64,000 bases of DNA, from the NCBI GenBank assembly GCA_007570785.1, contig ML664199.1, positions 22,837,907-22,901,906 on the forward strand, written 5' to 3'. The position numbers and the translations under genes are program-made. The stretch's first letter is position 1. The number at the start of each line of letters is the position of its first letter. Below are positions 58,851 through 64,000 of this stretch, in pieces. Source of the stretch: Antilocapra americana (taxonomy: Eukaryota > Chordata > Mammalia > Artiodactyla > Antilocapridae). The notes under the pieces were generated by a model. That model was given only the letters and a program-made list of their open reading frames with translations, ran no database searches and was not told the origin of the DNA.

Positions 58851-58898
58851 ACACACACACACACACACACACGGGCGCGCACACGCGCGCGCGTATGC
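58851..58898. repeat. (AC)11 followed by GC/AC alternating tract
   Basis: Perfect (AC)11 at 58851-58872, then 'ggg', then strictly alternating purine-pyrimidine sequence gcgcgcacacgcgcgcgcgt and on to atgc (58875-58898). Such tracts are prone to form Z-DNA. Confidence 0.97.
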
Positions 58899-60170
58899 TT
58901 TCTGCATCCTTTGAAGGTGTCAACATTCCTAAATGGAAATCTCAAGTCCTCTTGGTTGCTTCAGATTTTCCAAGCTTCACTGCAGCCACACACCCAGGAG
59001 GGATCGGCTGAATCAACACAGAGCAGCAGCAGCAAGTGGAATGTTCCTTGCCAGCAGTGGCTGAAGTGGGACCGACACTCCTCCGGGGGGACCGCTCCTG
59101 GGGATTGGTTACCTCAGCCATCTCCCTCTAGGTCACTGGGCTCCATCCTTGGCTGTGTTGGTTACCAACCAAGTGTAGTTACCAGAGGAGGGCTCTTGTC
59201 CTTCGAGGTCTCACATCTGGTCTCTGCAGGTGAAACTTTTCCACTTTGAAAATAATTTATTTTTTTAAATAATAATGAAAGCAGGAGGAGCATTCCAGCC
59301 CCAACACCTTCCCATGAGCCCTAGCCAGGTAGGCCATTCCTCCATCACATCACCCAAGATGCTGGTAGAATTCTTTGAGCTCTTTAAAACTGAAATGAAT
59401 TTTTAAATATGTGTTCCGTTTATCCATGCCACCTAACAGCAATACGCCCAACACCTGTCATCTTGTTTCTGTTCTCATCAAGGCTTCCTAAGCCTCCCTG
59501 ACCCCCACCCTCTGCTCTTCAAAAATATACTCAATGCATATATGAAAAACTAAGCCCTCTCACCCCAAAGGCTCTGAGTCTGGAGGCTTAATTACCTCTC
59601 CATTTGCAACACGGAGGCCCCTTGGGTCAGAATTAAATGTGACTTCCAGTAGGAGAGGGGATAGGTTTACTCCACTCCTGCCCATCCCACATCTGTTCCG
59701 TAGACACAATGACTCCGTACACCAGGAAAGGATAAACCCAGCTTCCCCAGCCCAGCTCTGTCGCCTTGACCTTTAACTCCTGGAGAAGAGAGGTGGGAGC
59801 CCAGAGCGAATACAGTTTCTGAAGATAAGACTCTGAAAACCTGGGAGTGATGACTATCAGAGATCAAAGCCCAATCATGTCCTTGAGGTCATCACAGTCA
59901 TTCTAGACAAGGTGTGTTTTCCCATCTACATGAGTGTGGACAGGCAGCCCGCATAAGACATAAGTATGCTTATGTTGTAAATAGGAGTATACGTAAGGAA
60001 TTGGAGGTGAAACTGCACATATGCACATGCTTCCTGTACAGACACCGTCATTCTGACTCGCAGGAAAAATAGAAAGGGCGATTATATGCCAACTATTAAA
60101 CAATTGTATGGACACTTGAGTTTCCTAACCAAGTACACATGATTTTCAGCCATTATTTTGCTAAGGTGTC
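58899..60170. other. No gene seen
   Basis: Unique sequence. A (cag)n stretch near 59024-59035 is short. No exon or transposon recognised. Confidence 0.4.
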
Positions 60171-60184
60171 AACAAAGAAGAGGC

Positions 60185-60403
60185 GAAGGCAATGGCACCC
60201 CACTCCAGTACTCTTGCCTGGAAAATCCCATGGACAGAGGAGCCTGGTGGGCTGCAGTCCATGGGGTCGCTAGGAGTCAGACACAACTGAGTGACTTCAC
60301 TTTCACTTTTCACTTTCAGACTTTGGAGAAGGAAATGGCAACCCGCTCCAGTGTTCTTGCCTGGAGAATTCCAGGGATGGGGGAGCCTGGTGGCAGCAGT
60401 AGC
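60185..60403 (+). mobile_element. Bov-A2 dimeric SINE, second unit deleted internally
   Basis: First monomer 'gaaggcaatggcaccccact' to 'cacaactgagtgacttcact', the linker 'ttcacttttcactttcagac', then the second monomer 'ggagaaggaaatggcaaccc'. The second jumps from 'gggagcctggtgg' straight to 'cagcagtagc', losing about 55 bp but keeping the terminal cag repeat. Flanking aacaaagaagaggc (60171-60184) and aacaaggaagaggc (60404-60417), 14 bp with one mismatch. Confidence 0.94.
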
Positions 60404-60417
60404 AACAAGGAAGAGGC

Positions 60418-61789
60418 GATGTTTAGCTCGAGAAGGGAGCTTTGTCCTCTGCTCCATGGGCTGCATCACACATAGGCCTTACTTTCCTCCCTGGTCCCCA
60501 TCAAGGTCTATTGGGAATACTTAACTTTTCCCATTTTACTTTATTTCAGTGGGAGGGGAGACACAGGGCATACTGGTAATATCAAAATGTTCTCAGATGT
60601 CAGGGGAAGGTTTCTATGTGTGTTGAATCCCTTTGGGAAGCTCCCAACCACCCTCTTAGCCTGTATTTACATCCTGACAATCTTCCTGAGAGGTGGGACC
60701 AGGGCCTAGACTTGTGGCCATGGACAGGTCATAGGAATGGGGAGCGCACTCTGGGAGAAACTATGGTGACAGGGAGAAAACAAAACCCAGTGGCAAAAAT
60801 TATTCTTTATATGCCTTAGATGTCCTGATTTATGACACCAGACAGTCATAGAACAGTCCTGCTTCCAGAAGGAACAGAATGACAGGCAAGAGATATGAGG
60901 TATGGAAGGATATTAGATTATATGACTGCAATACAAAATTACAAAGGTCCCTGTTTTTGAAATATAAACTCCAATAGAGTGAAGCCCCCGCTTACTCAGC
61001 CTTACTTTATGCAGAGAACATTTCACTGATTTCAGGTAAACATGCTTGCTTACTTTCAATTCCTACCTTCATTATGAAACTCATCTAATTTTGTGGCCGA
61101 GTAGCAGTTAAATCTTATTGTTATGGGACACAGCATGTATCAACAAGCAGGTTGCAAAGAAAAAAAGCAACATAATATAACTTATTCAAGTAGTTTAGAG
61201 AATAAAAAATTTCATAAATCTTCCACCCAAAAGAGGAAAGTCCTTGGAGCCTTCTGTTCCTTTTCCAGTTGAATTTATCATTGTGCTTGAGATGATGGTA
61301 AAGTGTTAAATGCTCCATGATTCCTGATGGTTTCAGTTTGTATTATAAACATGGTCTATCTCTAGGAACTAACTGACCTGCTTGGCTTCAAGGTCTTCAT
61401 CTTTATGCCCTTCACTGGGTAGGCCTCTATCAACAGTCATCATATAAGGAAGACCTTTTGTGGGCTTCCACAGTGTAGAAATGCTCTAGACTAGGGCAAG
61501 TGGGGAATTTACATATCCCATTGAACAACGTGATCATTGCCCACTTGAATGTGATAAGGATGACTACATAATCTGACGGAAACCCTATACTCACAGCAGA
61601 GTCCTTCCTCTAAGAAATTGCCAACACCTTTAAGGATCATGTCCTACTAGTCTCTTGGTCTCTGAGTTCCCTGTCAACCCATTCTATACCTAGTCACACT
61701 CTTCCAAAAACTTTTCTATGGGCATCATTTTGAAAGACTTGTTATTGACTATAATGCAAACCCCATAAGCCTATAATTAAAGCCCCTCC
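60418..61789. other. No gene seen
   Basis: About 1.4 kb of unique sequence without recognised repeat or exon. Confidence 0.4.
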
Positions 61790-62540
61790 ACAAAATGGCT
61801 CCAGAATAGTTTCCAACCTTATTTTCCATAATTTTCATAGAAAACCTTGTTTGTTTGTTTCTTTCCTGCCCCACTGGTCTACCCATTGCCCTCCAAACAT
61901 CACAACAGTACCTTAAACTGACTTACCCTCATCCTTTCTCTTAATCATCTAAATCCTAGCCTACCTTTGATGACCAACCAAAAGTTCAACATCTTTGTGA
62001 GTCCCAAAGAAATTATCTTCCTTTACATTTCTACAGTTCATATCTCACTTCTGAATTAATCCTATTTACCTTTTAGTTATTAATTACTTATTATTTGCTT
62101 GTATGTTTATAGTCTTATTCCTCACATTAGGATCAGGAGTGGGGTGTTATAATTTTGGGGTTTTTTTTTTCAGATAGCTTTTGTTTTTTTCTTTTTTAAA
62201 TTACGTATTTGTTTGGTTTTGGGTTGTGCTGCATCTTTGTTGCTGTGAGCAGCTTTCTCTAGATGCAGCGGGCCAGGGCTACTCTTCCTGGCAGTACACA
62301 GGCTTCTCATTGAGGTGGCTTCTCTTGTTGCAGAGCACAGGCTCTAGATACACAGGCTCAGTAGTTGAAGCGCGTAGGCTTAGTTGTTCCAAGACACGCG
62401 GATCTTCCCAGTCCAGGGATTGAACTTGTGTACCCTGCACTGGCAGGCAGATTCTTATCCACTGTACCACTAGGGAAGTTCTATAGTTTTTATAGTTATC
62501 CATGGTGCCTAGAACTTCACCTTGCACATTGTAGGTAGAG
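61790..62540 (+). mobile_element. L2 LINE remnant, split by CHR-2
   Basis: 'ccccactggtctacccattg' and 'gatgaccaaccaaaagttca' are sense L2-like. After the CHR-2 the text resumes 'tatccatggtgcctagaact' and 'ttgcacattgtaggtag', the L2 terminal region. Old and diverged. Confidence 0.5.
62183..62482 (-). mobile_element. CHR-2-type tRNA-derived SINE, antisense
   Basis: 'gggttgtgctgcatctttgt', 'ggctactcttcctggcagta', 'ggcttctcattgaggtggct', 'cttcccagtccagggattga' and 'accactagggaagttctat'. About 300 bp. Flanking atagcttt (62174-62181) and atagtttt (62483-62490) suggest a target duplication. Confidence 0.87.
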
Positions 62541-63034
62541 AAAACCAGGTTAGCTGTTGATGTTCTGAGAAAGATCATAGGACTGCATGTAGGAAAAGTA
62601 AAAACGTCTTTGTCATGCTCCATTTAGATTACATTAGATGTAAGTAATCAGTTACAGACAGCTCAGATGGTTGAATACCTGAACGTATCCCTTTATAGGT
62701 CACTTATCTTTGATCCCAGAACAAGAGCTGTGTTTCTATTACTCCCTCCTTCTAAATTACCTGCTATTATTTTTTTCCCAATAAGACAGGGCCAGATGAA
62801 GAAATATCAGTGTATATTCATCTCCACCACTTGAAAACAACTTTTAAGTGTGCATCCTACTGGTAAGGTGTGAAGAATATCATTCCCATTCATTTGGGAG
62901 CTCTGAAGCCCAGGACTGCTGTCTATGCTGGCAAAGTGAATTACATATTAGCATTTTAAAAGGCTCACTGTTCTCACCACATCAACTCAACTAAGACTAG
63001 TTATTTAGGAGGATTCTAATTAATTTAATTCTCC
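62541..63034. other. No gene seen
   Basis: Unique sequence; no recognised feature. Confidence 0.4.
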
Positions 63035-63165
63035 ACTGGTGGCCATTTCTGACGGGCAATGACTGTGCCTTTTACCTCTTTGCCTCCTTCCCCAGCACTT
63101 AGCTGTGTAGGCTGCTTATGGCAGGGACCTAATAAATGTTTGTTGATTGAACAAATGAATGAGCC
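63035..63165 (+). mobile_element. L2 LINE 3' end
   Basis: 'ggcaatgactgtgcctttta', 'ttccccagcacttagctgtg', 'cagggacctaataaatgttt' and 'gttgattgaacaaatgaatg' form a good match to the L2 3' terminus. Confidence 0.8.
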
Positions 63166-63484
63166 TTACTGCAGATACATGAATGAATTCCTCAGATATG
63201 CCTAACAAAATCAAACTCATCTCACCAGCACTGAGGACGGATAGAAATGCAAGTACCATGGGAAATACTGACACTGACCTTGTTCAGTAGTTAACAGAAG
63301 CAGAGCCCAGTCAGCAAAGCCACTTTGAGTACACTTCCTAATCAGTTTAATTAGCATTGTTTTCATATTATTATTTTCATATGATACCCCCAACCGTGGC
63401 ATTACATATGACTGTAGAATGAGATAGTCCCTGGAGGCCCATATGTAGAGGTTAAGAGGATTCCAGAGTGAGGATTCACAGCAG

Positions 63485-63890
63485 CAGTATCAATGGTATA
63501 ACCTTGGACAGGTCATTTTAGTGTCTCTAAGCTTCAGTAAAACAGGAATAATAGTAGTAGCTGCCCCCACAAGGTGAGTATAAGGAAGACATAAGAACAA
63601 GAACATGCATGGAAAACTCTTACTGTGGGACTTCCCTGGTTGTGCAGTGGTTAGGAATCCCCCTTGCAGTGCAGGGTACGCTGGTTCAATCCCTGATCGG
63701 GGAACTAAGTTCCCACATGTTGCGGAGCAAATAAGCCAGCGTGCTACGGCTAGAGAGCTCAAATGCTGTAATTAATACCCAAGGCAGCCAAATAAATAAA
63801 TTAAATATTTTCATTAAAAAAAAAAGAAAACTCTCATTGTTATTCCCAGAACATAGTAAAGTTTCAATAAACATTAACTGGTATTATTAT
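63485..63890 (+). mobile_element. MIR SINE, split by a CHR SINE
   Basis: Left half 'ccttggacaggtcattttag', 'tgtctctaagcttcagtaaa', 'caggaataatagtagtagct'. Right half after the insertion 'cccagaacatagtaaagttt', 'caataaacattaactggtat', the MIR 3' end. The order is restored if 63627-63840 is removed. Confidence 0.82.
63627..63825 (+). mobile_element. CHR-type tRNA-derived SINE
   Basis: 'gggacttccctggttgtgca', 'ctggttcaatccctgatcgg' (B-box-like), 'gggaactaagttcccacatg' and a (aaat)n plus A10 tail. Flanking gaaaactcttactgt (63612-63626) and gaaaactctcattgt (63826-63840) form a 15-bp target duplication with two transitions. Confidence 0.94.
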
Positions 63891-64000
63891 TTCTACTTTA
63901 ACCCATGTTTGCTCTTTACCAGGCAAAACAGCTGAGTATAATAACGGTTAGGTGCTCAATCAGACGTCACATTTTGGACACAGCCTGGACTTCAGTCTCC

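Noticed and set aside
63627..63825. tRNA gene suggested by A/B-box-like words
   Set aside because: The words belong to tRNA-derived CHR and Bov-tA SINEs; there is no cloverleaf with acceptor pairing.
1..64000. CRISPR array, operon, prophage or other prokaryotic system
   Set aside because: The dispersed repeats are ruminant SINEs and LINEs at irregular positions, and coding density is near zero; nothing prokaryotic is present.

Overview
The window is nuclear DNA of a ruminant, most likely a pecoran (bovid or deer). The diagnosis rests on the repeats: BovB (RTE-type) LINEs, Bov-tA and Bov-A SINEs whose 3' tails copy the BovB 3' end, artiodactyl tRNA-derived CHR-type SINEs and ruminant L1 3' ends. 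Older mammalian repeats (MIR, L2, MER20, MaLR/ERVL LTRs) lie beneath them. Families were assigned from remembered consensus features, not from a database search. Species cannot be told.

I find no host protein-coding exon, rRNA, tRNA gene or CRISPR array. The only long recognisable protein homology is BovB reverse transcriptase, and every copy is broken. The window is intergenic or intronic.

Layout. 1-6.3 kb: end of an old LTR, two MIRs and a small hAT transposon. 6.3-8.7 kb: 5'-truncated BovB (-). 9.6-18.3 kb: BovB 3' end, a MIR split by a Bov-tA, a second hAT copy, L1 and L2 remnants, an ERVL-like LTR and a hairpin-rich stretch. 20.2-23.6 kb: BovB 3' end with a 12-bp target duplication, then an L2 carrying both MER20 and a Bov-tA. 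24-31 kb: (TG)22, a SINE with an internal deletion, a third hAT copy holding a Bov-A SINE, and a processed retrocopy with a 16-bp target duplication inside a TG-rich block. 31.9-35.8 kb: an L1 3' end interrupted by a Bov-tA and by a nearly full-length BovB. 37-40.7 kb: CHR-2 SINE, then an antisense L1 interrupted by two BovB 3' ends in tandem. 42.8-50 kb: mostly unique sequence with octamer motifs, an LTR, an L1 end and a Bov-A SINE. 50-64 kb: SINEs with clear target duplications, antisense L1, CHR-type SINEs, a Z-DNA-prone repeat, and L2 and MIR copies split by CHR SINEs.

The elements form a readable order of insertion: L2, MIR, hAT and LTR copies are hosts; L1 and CHR are intermediate; BovB, Bov-tA and Bov-A are the guests. 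The SINEs depend on LINE enzymes, and the shared BovB/Bov-tA tail is visible here. I found no new biological system. The points most worth checking are the retrocopy, the nested BovB/L1 loci, SINEs with internal deletions but intact target duplications, the overlapping hairpins near 13.5 kb, and repeat-free stretches that could be enhancers.
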